NCBI GenBank assembly: GCA_025024175.1
Contig: QCXZ01000086.1
Location: forward strand, 16,458,245-16,522,244
Source of the DNA: Rhyzopertha dominica
Taxonomy: Eukaryota > Arthropoda > Insecta > Coleoptera > Bostrichidae
DNA: 64,000 nucleotides
Direction: 5' to 3'
Positions 33,841 to 45,489 of the stretch are shown here, piece by piece. Every line of letters starts with the position of its first letter. Position 1 is the first letter of the stretch. The position numbers and the translations under genes were made by a program. Below the pieces are notes generated by a model, which had not been told where the DNA came from, ran no database searches, and saw nothing but the letters and a program-made list of their open reading frames with translations.

Positions 33841-34720
33841 AATTGGTTCACGTACATAGCAAGATTAGAGCAGTACTTCGTTACAAATGGTATTAAGGAA
33901 GAAACGAAGGTTCCAACATTGTTAACAGTCGTCGAGGATGAAGCATTTGAACTGATGGTAAATTTCTGCAGCCCTACGAAGCCGGAAGAAGAAGGAGCAT
34001 TTGGAACCGAAACCTTCAGAAATTGCGGACATGTGCAAATTCCGACAACAAACTCTGTAAAGAGGGGAACCTATTGGTCAGTATGTCGCAACTCTTAAAA
34101 ATCTAGCAGAATTTTGCAACTTTGTAACAAATTTAGAAGATAATCTCAGAGATCAGTTAATTTTTGGGTTAACCAATGACACAATCAGACATCTATTTGT
34201 AAAAACGAAGTTACCATACAGCAACGCGATGAACCTGGCGTTAAGTATGGAAGCCGCCGAGATAAATTCAGGGTTAATCGAGGCATCGACTTCAGCTATT
34301 CACCAAATCCAGGACAAGGGCAAGTCTTCCTATAAATTCAAGAAGAAACGTGCAAAGGGGAGTAAATGCAATTATTGCGGGAAGAAAAATCATTACAACT
34401 CCAATTGTTTCTTCAGGGACGGCAAGTGTCATATCTGTGGTCGAACTGGTTACGTGAGTACGGTGTGCAGAAGCAAGAAGAAAAACGGTCAAGGGAGGAC
34501 AGCTGATCATATTAAATTAATTGATTCGGACTCTGAATCCGATGCGCTGTACACAGTTTATGCTTCAGTTTCAAATACTGAATTTTGTAATGCAATAAAT
34601 AGAGAAAAAGTAAGTCCATTAAAAATTATTGTTACAATAAATGATCAAGAATTGTCAATTTAAATAGATACAGGTTCTGGAATTTCAGAACATTGCAACA
34701 ATAACAGTCTATCGCCTTTT
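33841..34720 (+). pseudogene. Ty3/gypsy gag and start of protease, degraded
   Basis: From 33841 the frame gives NWFTYIARLEQYFVTNGI and LTVVEDEAFELMVNFCSP, the gag N-terminal block of Ty3/gypsy elements. After frame slips, 34229-34663 gives MNLALSMEAAE and two CCHC zinc knuckles (CNYCGKKNHYNSNC and CHICGRTGYVSTVC). A TAG interrupts just before IDTGSGIS at 34665-34690, the aspartic protease active site (D-T/S-G). The rest of pol is absent; a hAT remnant follows. Confidence 0.7.
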
Positions 34721-34879
34721 ATAGCTCAAACAAGTCCGCAAGAACTTGAAGACATAAACTGTGCCTTAGCAAATTTCTACCACTNAGTGTAGTAGAATCG
34801 GATTATTTTAAAGTTTTTGTTGCCAAGCTACGTCCAGCCTATTGTAATACTTTACCCAGTATAAAACTGTTGTCATCTA

Positions 34880-37060
34880 CGCCAATGAAAATTGTATCGA
34901 AAGCAACGCGAAAGCTCTANATGAGTGTTCAGCATTATTGATAGATGGATGGNAAAATTCATCTAGCAATTCAAAGACTGTAGNGTCTATGTTACATAAT
35001 GCTGGGGGTTCTCAAGCGTATCTTAATGCTTGGGNCTTAACCGGCAATTCAGGATGTGGAGAAAAACTTGCCGAGATTGTAAAGGAGTCCATTATATTAG
35101 CTAAGGAATTATACAACACCACTGTTTATACCGCCGTATCGGATAACTAAATGTGGGCATTTCGATTCTTTTCGGTGAGTTAGTTCACTGCATCTGCTTC
35201 TTTGAACTGAGCTGACTCAGTGAGTCGGCTCAAAAGAGCTTCAAGATCCCTACGGTTCGCGGTCATATCAATATCGTCACGGCTCTCTATCAGTCTCTAT
35301 TTGATCTAGATCTCTCGTATCCGAGACGTACTTAAAGTCTGGATTTACGTATTTGTTTTTGTTGGACAAGCCAAATTATCAAATTTAAAATTGAAACCGG
35401 AAGTAAACTTGATAACCCTCGTCTGTCCAGCAACAAAGTGGAAGAAATAATATTTTTAATTTGATATATTTTTGTGAATTGTAGAGTTGTGTTTTTGTAG
35501 TTGTTTGCATAATGATGTTTTATTTTTTGTTACATACTACCTTTGTTTCAAACCCATATATTTACGTTCGTTAAAACGTCGACTTTCAGTTATTAATTAC
35601 CTGGCTCATATCGTTTACATAGATTTTGTAACTATGTACCAGTGTACCTACTTAACATGTTGGGAAAAAGAACGGATAGAACAGCTCGCCGGAGTAGTAT
35701 CAATGAACGATAGCTGCGTTCAGTTGTCACGCTGTCAGCCAACTCGGCAATTCAGTTCAGTTCGGCGCTGAGCCGGAGAGCTGCATCTACTGAAATAAGT
35801 GAGCTGCCTCAACAGCTCTTTTGAAAGAGTCGGCTCTTCGATGCAGCTCACTCCTGTTACACATCTCTACAGATAACGCATCGGCGATGCTCAAAATGGG
35901 CAGAACTGTTGAAATATGGCATTCGAGTTGTAGTGCACACACAGCCAATCTTTTAGCAAAGGATATAATGGTGAATAAGAATGGCTCCCGTAAAAACTGC
36001 CGTTTGATAGAAGATGGTTGTAATAGAGAATTAATGCTGATTCTTACGGGTTAACGACATGTTCATGTGTAATTATCCAGGAAATGCAAGGCATTCCAAT
36101 TGACCTACATTTTCCGACTTGTAGTAGTTTGTTAACCTGTAAGTATCGCTGACTATAGCAAATGCTATGTCCACTTCAATACATGTGAAATATAACCAGT
36201 GGAGTGGTAGTAGCATGTAAGACGAAAAGTATTATCCATCGTGAGGCTAATATACAACCTTGGGAGACAAGAAGTTGTTTTATTTACAAATCATCGGAAC
36301 CTCCAAGAACAGCAACTAACAACATTACATGGTGTTCATATAGGAATTCATACGTTTGTCTGATAAAAAATTTACAAATAATGAAAAATCTAATCATTAA
36401 CGAAGGAGTTTTTTAAGAAAATTAAAGCGGAGGTCAAGGCACGTGTATCTGACGATGATTTTGCGGATCAGGTCAAAAAATACATACTGCTTTTTGATCC
36501 AGTTTAGCAGCTTATTAACAGGTCACAAATCGCAGATGGTTCTGGTGTTGAGGCTACATATTTGTGGTTGAATCTTAAAACTTCCTGAGAAGTTTGCATA
36601 TTCAAATGAAGAACTTCAACATTGGAATGGAAATGACATTAAATGTATACAATCTTGCGGCCTTCTATCTGCATCCTATCTATAAATTAAACCATAGCAA
36701 AAAATATTCATGAATTTTTGCTCAACAGTTTAGATGCAGAAGGTATCACCAGTTTGCATCATTTTAAGGAAATATTGAGCTATTTCAAATTCTGAATAAA
36801 AAAAATATTGAAGATTCCTGTTGTATACTGGAGTATGTCCAAAATTAATCATGCAAACCTATCAAAACTTGCACTTAAACTCCTACAGTTCCCAGCTTCA
36901 TCAGCTCAATTGGAATGACTTTTTTCCAATTGGCCTTTTGTACATTCCAATTTAAGAAAACCGCTTGACGTTGATAGATCAAAAAATTCTTCATGTGTAC
37001 TACACATTAAAATTAGCTGACCAATCAAACTATGAAGAAGACTGAAACGGAATGCTATTG
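34880..37060 (+). pseudogene. hAT transposase remnant interrupted by a smaller hAT element
   Basis: The left part (34938-35147) reads LIDGWxNSSSNSKTV, NAGGSQAYLNAW and KELYNTTVYTAVSDN. The frame resumes after 35870 with DNASAMLKMG and HSSCSAHTANLLAK. Further fragments are ADQVKKYILLFDPV (near 36460-36500) and, at the C-terminus (36845-36990), NHANLSKLALKLLQFPASSA and LRKPLDVDRSKN, the hAT dimerisation region. Several stops and slips occur. The insertion at 35148-35869 splits it exactly at a catalytic VSDNAS block. Several N bases fall in 34780-35040. Confidence 0.7.
35148..35869. mobile_element. 722-bp non-autonomous hAT element nested in a hAT transposase
   Basis: Flanks are CGGATAAC (35140-35147) and CAGATAAC (35870-35877), an 8-bp duplication with one mismatch, and both copies belong to the same codons of the interrupted gene. 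The left end reads TAAATGTGGGCA and the right end, inverted, TAGAGATGTGTAACA. Subterminal GAGCTG, AGTCGGCTC and AGAGCTGCAT repeats occur at both ends. No transposase inside; the 94-codon ORF at 35487 is not recognised. Confidence 0.65.
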
Positions 37061-37549
37061 CTATTATTATTAACGTTACCAGTTTTCACTACTTATAGAA
37101 TTAATGTTTACCTATTTTTCATGAAATCTGATTTACTTTTAGTTGTCTTCTTTTGATTTGTATGTATTTTAAAATAAATGTTGCCTGATGTAGTTAATGT
37201 ATGCACGTAGAACTGTGCCATGCTTAATATTTTTTGCAAAAATTAGTAAGCTGCGAAGGGATGAGTACAAACATTTTACATGACATCTCTTTTGGGATTC
37301 CGCGAACCAGCGCTGTGTTCTTTAACATTCTACTATACTGTTCTTTTAAAGACTATCAAGTCTGTCTGGAAATAAAATTTATTATGTGTATTTATTTCGA
37401 AGAGTTTATCATTATCAAAAGAACCGCGTTCGGAGAACTTACGGCCCTAATGTTAAAATCTTTCATATACACTTACGGTGTGTACGCAGTAATTACCTTT
37501 CATTCAGTTAACATTTGCATGCCATCGTGTAAATTCCCGTTGTAAAGGT
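37061..37549. other. No supported gene
   Basis: A 103-codon ORF at 37234-37545 is hydrophobic and unrecognised; it ends just before the gene D remnant and could include a decayed exon of it, but I see no signal peptide or splice evidence. Confidence 0.3.
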
Positions 37550-37755
37550 GAAATGTGATGAACGTGTTGTTTATGAACGCGCCAAATAACCCAAGGGGTC
37601 CAAGCTTTGCTGCGAGACTTTGAAGCAAACGCACCACCTGGATTTGTTCCAACCCAAGTCATTCCCCAAATTGTCACAGGTGTTAATGCACATCGGATGA
37701 CTGTATTTCATAAGTCACAAAACGTACGAAATGTGAGGATATCAAGTATGTGTTA
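37550..37755 (+). pseudogene. Gene D: decayed paralogue of secreted gene C
   Basis: Across two frame slips the segment reads VKCDERVVYERAK, then QALLRDFEANAPPGFVPTQV and VTGVNAHRMTVFHKSQNV, then KCEDIKYV. This aligns block by block with gene C (APPGFVATQV, TGVNAHRLRLHYRSQN, QCEDKK). Slips lie near 37588 and 37735. The preceding signal peptide and the C-X-C region are missing, so it is a fragment. Confidence 0.65.
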
Positions 37756-38600
37756 TAATTGCATTGTGACGTAGTTTTACCTACCTTCACTATTGCGTAC
37801 GGCAGCTCTTTTTTTTGCGATGGCAATAAGTGGGTGGGTTCACGTTATAAATAAAACAAACAATAATTAATATAGGGCGCCAGCTAATTTGTGAAAACGT
37901 AACTTAAATGCCCAAAATAGCAATAGCACATAAGTTAGAATTTAAGACAAAAACAAGATATCTTTAAAAGTACAATTTAATTAAATTATGTCTTTTTTTT
38001 ACAAGGAAGAGGGTGATACTATAGCTCAAAGATTTGTTGTGACATTGCATTGTATTAAATTCAGGTGATACACGTGTATGGCCTTTACAACTGTTTGACA
38101 AGTAAGTAGTACGTGTCGAATATACACGACGTTTTGGTTAAACTGCCGTAAATAGATAAGTATCGACACAAAAAAAAAGTCTGAAATTGGATGTGATGCA
38201 ACGAACGGTAAGTGTGATCTTATAATATAAATTTTAATTGAATTATTTAAGTTATTAGCACAGTATAAGCTTATCTGTTTTCCTTTTTATTGTAGTATTA
38301 TCCCCTGGGATGCAATGATACGGCGGCTATTGATGAATCCACCTGCCCAAAGATTATTCCTGATAGCTCTCCCAGATTCTAAAACAAGGTAGTCCACGGT
38401 CTTCGTGGCTGCTACGTGGATCTTGTAGGATACGTCGCAATGGTACTCCAAAATTGGAAAAACGAAGATTTCTTACAACGAAAAATCGAACAACAAAAAT
38501 GGCGACGGCGATGACGATAAAATATTGGTAATGATACCGTAAAGGCCTGAAATCCACGACGGTAAATTAGCAATTGAATTATATAACTAGATTAGTCATA
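37756..38600. other. No supported gene
   Basis: AT-rich with short ORFs only. The 67-codon minus ORF at 38354-38557 is hydrophobic then basic and unrecognised. Confidence 0.3.
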
Positions 38601-38604
38601 CCTT

Positions 38605-38829
38605 AGGTGTTGTTGGCCAATATAATTGTAGTTTGGTGTTTAAATAAGAGTAGCAAATCTTACTTGCAGTCAGTGAGCTGCTGATCGCACGGATTTAAAC
38701 ACCTCGAATGTTCCATATTGCAGCGTTATCAATTATGACCTTAGTGTCGGAGTAGGGATACTATACAGAAGACGATGAACTATGCTGTCAGATTGAAATG
38801 GAAATGTTTTTGGAAAATTAATTGTTACA
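38605..38829 (-). repeat. Possible 3' LTR of the minus-strand gypsy remnant
   Basis: On the minus strand a T run and a purine-rich GGGGGGTGG (polypurine-tract-like, around 38831-38838) immediately precede TGTAACAATTAA, as at the start of a 3' LTR. The segment has a TATTTAAA-type TATA and may end near ...CAACAACA at about 38610. It lies 3' of the integrase remnant at 39240-40300. No second LTR is in view. Confidence 0.3.
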
Positions 38830-39239
38830 CCACCCCCCAAAAAAAAAAGACAGAATCCTGTGGATTCTAGAAGACTAGCTAACGCTAAAACTAATTAATC
38901 TATTCACCATGGCGTGTCTTTACTGCTAATTTAGCCTAATTAACTTTGTTAAATAATTATATATTTAATAATATCCTACATGCGATTAAGTACTAAGGAA
39001 TAATATCTAAGACTAATACCTAAGAAATCGTACCTAAGGCGCCTTCTTAAGTAAATGTGGACAATTCGTCACGGATCAATAGAGACTGTTTAAGGAACCC
39101 AAACCTCAAACATGGCTTACACACAAGAATAGGGTTTGTTAGCTGAATGCACAAAAATAGATTCAGTACAAGAAATGCACAGCTTATGAGTAATAAATGT
39201 GCAACGATGCACGTAACGGTTAGTAAATTAACCAACAGA

Positions 39240-40300
39240 AACATCTGAGTTAGAGCCCAAATATGGTTTCAAATCATTCACATGCCACCTACCAGCATCG
39301 GTGCCATTTAAATTTTTCCAAACGATAAACAAGACGAGAAACTTTTCCCGCAATCTTACATAATACATATTTAGGTGCCAATTTAGCACTAAACTTATTA
39401 GTCGCGTCCGACAAAACCTTATTTCGACGCCATATTTTATCGCCAACATTATAAAACATCGCGTCTTCGCAAGTTATAATAATTTGCATTCCTTCATACG
39501 CACTAGACAATCTTTTACGAACAATTTTTAAAGTGTCTGAAATGCCTTTAATGTCCTGCGCGTATTCATTTCGATCGTTTCCAAAAGCTCTCAACACCAT
39601 CAGCGGTCTCTACCTTACCGAATAATCTCCAGCTATAGTATGTGCCTAGCAAAATTTAAAAATTGCGGTGTAAACCCGTAACTTCATGTGTTGCTGAATT
39701 TATTGCATACTGAATTTCATGAATATGTTTGGTCCAATTTTTATGTTCTTTGACGTAACTTCTTATCGCGAACAATAGTTTTATTCGTTCGTTCAACGAA
39801 ATTACTCTGAGCATGGTATCTTGCATTGTACCATATTTTTTATTTTATATTTTGCAGCGAGATTTTTAAAATGATGACCAGCAAATTGTGTACCATTATC
39901 ACAAATTTATAAATTGTGGTACGCCATAAGTTAAGAAAACGTTATTTTCAACAAATTTAACTACGTTGATAGCTGTCGCGGCGCGCATTGGATGAATTAA
40001 ACTATATTTCGTAAACCAATCAGCAACTACCAAGACGTAACTTTACCATGAGAGGAACGTGGCAAAGGACCAATAATTCAATTGCTAATATTTGAAATGG
40101 GAATCTAACATTTTTCTGAGTGCCCATAAGTCCTTTTGGACCATCGGTAGGAATCTTTTGTGCAGCACAAACATTACAAGTTCTAACATAACGCAAAATG
40201 TCTTGACGCATTTTAGGCCAATAATAACTTGTTTTTATTTTATTAAAGTTTTAAAAATCCAAAATGACCTGCATCTGGAGGATCATGACAAGTAAACATC
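39240..40300 (-). pseudogene. Ty3/gypsy integrase remnant
   Basis: Minus-strand reading: MRQDILRYVRTCNVC (the HHCC zinc-binding end) at 40211, then VRFPFQILAIELL at the start of the catalytic core. After gaps comes the C-terminal domain FYNVGDKIWRRNKVLSDATN and LAPKYVLCKI, then in another frame GRWHVNDLKPYLGSNS. This is the end of a Ty3/gypsy pol. Frame slips near 39330 and through the core, and an N gap on its 5' side, leave it fragmentary. Confidence 0.65.
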
Positions 40301-40441
40301 ACACTTTTTCTCAACGCCTGGGCACAAACAATTTCCATTCTTTTTAAATTTGACTTAAATGTATTCCGTTGTAAGTATATTTATATATCAAATTGTTCTT
40401 AACTTGAAATAGCGGATATTTATCTTGCTTTAGTGATCTTA

Positions 40442-40541
40442 NNNNNNNNNNNNNNNNNNNNNNNNNNNNNNNNNNNNNNNNNNNNNNNNNNNNNNNNNNN
40501 NNNNNNNNNNNNNNNNNNNNNNNNNNNNNNNNNNNNNNNNN
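40442..40541. other. 100-N assembly gap
   Basis: Exactly 100 undetermined bases, the usual placeholder for a scaffold gap of unknown size. It truncates exon 4 of gene E and separates it from the gypsy remnant. Confidence 0.98.
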
Positions 40542-43500
40542 TCAAATTCGTGTCTCTCAGTATATATGTTTGCTACCACTTTAACCAATTCTTTCCTTAC
40601 GTCATTTGGCACCACAGTTGCGTTTTTACACTTATTTATGACGTCGGTTCTACCCTTCTCTATGATCAGTTTTTCTAATTCCTAAAATATATTTATTACA
40701 TGCAATACTTTATTTTACTATAAAAACAAGACAGATCTTGTTGCAATGTGAGAAAAATTTGTCCCAACTGGGTTATGAACTTAGAATTGCAGCTTCTCAA
40801 TCAGTTCAGTATCTATATAGAGTATCTGCACCGCAAGTAGGACGTTCTGGGTTTCAAATCCTAGTTGAAACAATTGTTTCTCATATTTATCATTTACATT
40901 TTATGTTTATTTTAAATAGACTTGCGAATTTGTATTACCTCTGGCGATACATTAACATATCTTTTTATCATATATGGTGCCTTAAATGTCTCATCAGTCT
41001 CCTCCAGATAGCTTCCACTACTTGATGAAGTGTTGAAAAGAGATTCAATTTCAATGCTTTGAGCAGACGTTGTTAGTGTAGACGCAGTTGACAAGCAATC
41101 TTCTGTATTGGTAACATCAAATGTCACTGTAAATAAAATAATAACGTAACATGTAACATCAATTTTGTAATTCACTATCTGGCCTTTACCTATTTGTGTT
41201 CCAGCTAAGTAAAGCGTCAGTACCAGCGGATTCTCTAAAGAATGAAACTGTTTTATTAATAACGGGAGCGCATCTTCGTCCACTTCACAGCCTCTGTGAT
41301 GGAAAATTACATCATGCTCCAACCCAAATTTATTCTTTGCTATAAAAAATGAACGTTATAATCTTTGCCACTATTAACAGACAACTATTAGTTAAATTAT
41401 CGATGTAGTGATCTTACATTTATATTCAACTTCAACTTTTACAAGAGGCGACACTTAAAAAATGAATCACTTTTCACCGGAGAGAGATAAACAAGACTCC
41501 GATTTAAACATTTAAAGGGCTCAGTGTCGTTGCATCAACACGACGTTGCATCAACACGACATTGCATCAACATACCGTTGGCTGATCGCGACGTTGCGTC
41601 AACATCACGTATTACGCGATACAAATTAAGTCGTGAATTTTGTGTTGATGTTTTCAGAATTACTTTATCTGTAGATCGTTTGAACTTTATGGCATATGTT
41701 TTTAGAATTACATTATCTGTAGTTTTTTTGAACATTAAGACACGCCTAATCGTAGTTCTAAGTTCAAAAAGATAGTAAATGTCACTTTAGCACAATCCGG
41801 TGTCCTAACCTTAACCTGAAACCTCAATCTAGAGCATAGGACGAGGAGGGTATGGAAGCATTGTAAATAATGGATTGCATATTAGTGCTTTATGGAGATT
41901 TTTCGATTAAGTGTTTACTTTACAAGTTACTGGGTTCTAACGGCAAGTTTTTACACAAAATATAAAATGTTTCTTATGTTAATCACGGACCCATAGATAT
42001 GCATTTATACTTTATACTTTACTTTATACTTTAACCACTTAAATCACACTTTTTATGAATAGACTGGAAGTAATTGTAAAACTTCTAGGCTTCTACCATA
42101 TACTTATGCAAACAAATAAAGGTACAATGCATAATTGATTAAGTATAAAGTAATAATCGATTTAAGGTCGTTGGTCTAATAAAGGGATATAGAGCTTATT
42201 CTTATTTTTATAGGTTCTACCATATGATTTTCGGCAATATTATATCACAAGAGGGTGATGAGAATAAATTGAAAATAATTTGACAGAAATTCGACAACAC
42301 GTTGCCCCAGAAACAGGCACTGAGCCAAAGGGCAACAGAAATGGAGAATAATTTTTAAATTTCTCGAACTCTCGAGTGGTATTCGAAGGATTATATTTTA
42401 ACGTGTTTTTACATATATTTTCATTATCTTATCGAGTGAAGACATATTAAATCTTGTTCCACTCATTTTTAGTTAAGTTTAATTACAGACGTAGAGCCAA
42501 CAATTTTTGTTGTCATGCAAAACCTGCCTTAAATTATTCCAGCGAGAATTTGCTCTTGTGAAAATTCACACTATAATAGTGTTTGAATTTGTTCAAAATG
42601 ACATAATTGACCGAAATTGAATTTTTTGATTGGTTTTTAGTAACGTCAAACAATAATCTCGTATTTTTATTATATTAATTTAGGTTTTCGACATAAAGTA
42701 GGAATAACACCATACTTTTACATGCTTAGCCAAAGTCTATTAGTTCATTTATATATTTTAGAATTCATGTGTGTAATGGAAGTTGAAAATACATTATTTA
42801 AACACATATGATAGTCTGATCTTGTACAAAGCGTTGCAAAACACAAAACAGACCAGTCTGACTAGTCAAAAAAAAACAATCTATTTTTGTTAAAATCACT
42901 TATGAATAAGGTTAATTACAAACAAAACGGAATTAGTGAGCTGCAGAAGCGAAATGATTGGTGAAAAGGTACGTAGCAAAACAAAGTTCATATATAAATT
43001 TTTATTGCACAAATATGTACAGGTATGTATAATATGTTAGCATAATAAATAACTGCATATTTATCCATGAAACATGAATATTGGAGGATATTCGATTGGA
43101 CCTCTGCAGATAGGGCATTTTGGAGTTATACTGAAATTGCAGATGGTATCTGCACAGAGCCTACAGAGTAAATGTCCGCAATGTAAAGTATGGTACCAGT
43201 TCTTAAGTGTGGATAAAACTTTAATTATAAAGTGATTATGGATAAAACTTATTTTTTATAATTCTCACAAAAACTGCCAGCCAATCGAAAGTACTTAAGA
43301 ATATTTGAAGATTGCATGGAAGAACCTGGCTTCTTATCTGAAAGAGAAGAAGATGCAAAAGCAGCAACATTAGATTTATTACTAGAGGAGTCGCAGGAAT
43401 GATATGAGCTTGCCCTCAGTCAGTTTTTGGACTTGAGCCGAGCAAAGGTCACTACGACCATCTACGATGAGAATGTGTTTTTTTGGCGTATTTTTATGAG

Positions 43501-45391
43501 CAATTTAAAACCAAGAAATCTACTCCATGGTGTATTTATTCAATGTTGAAAGCCACTTTTAATATATAAAGGAGAACTGTAATATCACAAGCTAACTGCT
43601 TTTCTGAAGCGTAAGGATGATGGATTTATGCCATTTGACTTTAATTTTTTATAAATAGTTTTATAGGTACCTAGTTCTAATAAATTTGTTGTAAATTGTA
43701 CATAATAAATTGTAATAAAGTATGCCTACTCTAGTTTGAAAGTGAAAGATAAGTGTGCTAAAATATCTTTTCCGCACCCATGCGGAAATCTGGCACATTC
43801 GACACACTTTTTAATGTGTGTTAATGCACATATAGTTGGATTAGCTATCGAAACAAACTTAAGGAAGCCTAAGTAACCCGTGAATGAAACTGAAATGAAT
43901 CTGCTTCATGTCCACTTAAGAGCGTTCTGAACGCTTGGTCATCTCAAATCGATACCAAAATATAACAATAAGAATTCAGACGTAATACTAACAAACTAGA
44001 AAAACTGAAAAAGGGATACGTAGATATTTCAAATACCATCTATTACAAACATTTTTCTATTCTACATCCCAATTCCAAACAAATTACTTCTTCTAGAGAC
44101 AACTATGAGAATTATTGCTCCTATGCTCCTGGCTTTGCTGAGTTACAGAAATTCCAACTGTTCCCTCCAGTACAACAAACCTAGTGTTAAAAACATTTTT
44201 TCTTTTTTCCCTTACTATGCGTAAGTATACCCAACCAGAACCAGCTAAAATAATTGGTATAACCTCTAAATTGTGGTGATAAACGTCTTCTGTCAGTAAT
44301 AGTTCGTATGCTTAAACAAAGGTAGTTCTAACACATAAATCAGTTGGACCAACTGTAAATAGTTAAAATTTTGTGTTGGCTATAATGCTTCACAGACGAT
44401 TGTATCGTGTGAGTCGGATGTTGACGCAACGTCGCAATTTTTGAATTACATGTTTATGCAAAGGTACGTTGTTGCAACGTCGTGTTGATGCAACGTCGTG
44501 TTACCATTTAAAGGTCCTGAATCGGAAACAGTCGTTGTTATTCGCGCAAGGCCGCATCAATCTTACTAGGCTGTTGCTTGCCGAATTATAAACAATTCAT
44601 TGCAAGTTAATACCGTTGACAAATACCCCGCTGCAGAAAAAAAAGGTGGATTAACTTTAATTCACTGTTAAATCGATACTTGTCATAGTAACGCTAAAGT
44701 TTGGGCGTTTTTATCGGTGTCGATCATAACGACGCTTGATTTAATACCTACTTGATTAAACTGAATCCGCCTTTTTGCAACCAAGCTGAAGGAACAAATA
44801 CTGTACACGGAAATACAAATTTGGCAACGCCGAAAGACACGTTGTTGTCATCTGTGGCGCTCTGGTGGATAGATTAGTTTGTCAACAATAAACACGGTCA
44901 GCTGTAATACGGTAGTAATTTCGCGCCAGTTCTGGCTCCGATTTAAAGAGACGAACGCGTTCAAGATCATTGGTCGGCATTTCCAAACAACAAAGGATTT
45001 TAATGTAGTGTCGCCTCTTGTAGGATCCCTTCTCTTTGCCACAAGTTTTGTTAAATTTACAAACATTTACTGTGAACTGTGTAAATATTAACCTTAATTT
45101 ACACCGCTTTGTTGTAAAAGTTAGCGCAGCAGATCGACAAGAATCAACAGGTATAGATATCAGTAAAAGCGATTATAATACTCGGCCTATTTTGAATGCC
45201 TTAGTTCCCGAATTCATTTAGGTGTTATAAACTTGCAGTTGCAACGCAATGCCATATTATCTTTATAAATAAAGAAAAATATAATTTTTGTACTTACCTG
45301 TTTCAGCATAATCAGAGTAAGTTGCACTGTCACTGATTTTGACAAACTTCTTTCGCTGCTCATATTCCATAATGATTGAAGTCTGTTCCAT
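40542..45391 (-). CDS. Gene E: first four exons of a minus-strand gene with ubiquitin-like N-terminus, 3' end in gap
   Basis: The exons are 45391-45298 (ATG), 41339-41190, 41126-40939 and 40681 into the gap at 40541. Every junction has GT/AG and correct phase (1, 1, 0) with no stop. Exons 1-2 encode KKFVKISDSATYSDYAET plus AKNKFGLEHDVIFHHRGCEV and LENPLVLTLYL, a ubiquitin-like or PB1/CIDE-N-like pattern. Exon 3 is Ser/Thr/Glu-rich. Exon 4, LEKLIIEKGRTDVINKCKNA then VPNDVRKELVKVVAN, aligns with ELRNLLKSSNEGKCLL...GRRKLCNLIV of the SAM-family gene at 5007. So it is a relative with another N-terminal module, and the best-preserved member here. Intron 1 (3,958 bp) holds a large inverted-repeat insertion. 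The remaining exons may lie in or beyond the gap. Function unknown; host gene or live transposon accessory gene. Confidence 0.6.
41528..41612. repeat. 16-bp tandem repeat, left inverted end
   Basis: Three head-to-tail units CGTTGCATCAACACGA, CGTTGCATCAACACGA and CATTGCATCAACATAC, followed by a separated GCGACGTTGCGTCAACATC. The same array occurs inverted at 44410-44506. Confidence 0.75.
43075..43195 (-). pseudogene. RING-finger fragment
   Basis: The minus strand from 43195 reads WYHTLHCGHLLCRLC, then ADTICNF and TPKCPICRGPIEYP. That is C-G-H-x2-C-x2-C ... C-P-x-C-R, the second half of a C3HC4 RING. The first Cys pair is not seen to the right, so this is a fragment. It may come from a host E3 ligase captured by the insertion or from a transposon gene. 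Confidence 0.55.
43310..43640 (+). pseudogene. Crypton-like tyrosine recombinase, N-terminal core-binding fragment
   Basis: The plus strand reads EDAKAATLDLLLEESQE, a stop, YELALSQFLDLS, TIYDENV, then after a slip in a T7 run FLAYFYEQFKTKKSTPW and CIYSMLKATFN, and finally HKLTAFLKRKDDGFMP. The chain (D/E)EN-V-(F/L)LAYF ... S-x-L/PW-x-x-YSMLK-x-T ... KL-x-AFLKR is what I know from Crypton-type tyrosine recombinase domains in insect genomes. The catalytic C-terminal domain (R-H-R-Y) is absent. Confidence 0.5.
44410..44506. repeat. 16-bp tandem repeat, right inverted end
   Basis: Inverted, it reads ACACGACGTTGCATCAACAC, then GACGTTGCAACAAC, and GCGACGTTGCGTCAACATCC, mirroring 41528-41612 in unit order and spacing. 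Confidence 0.75.
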
Positions 45392-45489
45392 TCTGAACTA
45401 TAATAAAAGTTAATACCAATCACAAACTAATCAGTGGTAAGATAGCAACACGTCTGGCCTCTGGCGTCGTGCGTCTGGCGGTCTGGCAC

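Larger units (their letters stand above)
41440..45022. mobile_element. ~3.6-kb inverted-repeat-bounded insertion in intron 1 of gene E
   Basis: The outer ends are ACAAGAGGCGACACT at 41440 and the same 15 bases inverted, ending at 45022. Inside lie longer, imperfect inverted segments (41490-41640 against 44390-44530), which carry TTGCATCAAC tandem units. Between them are remnants of a tyrosine recombinase (+) and a RING finger (-). I found no clean target duplication, so borders are tentative. Confidence 0.5.

Noticed and set aside
44848..45221. Overlapping ORFs on both strands at the right end of the intron insertion
   Set aside because: Mutual shadows without homology; the interval lies within intron 1 of gene E.
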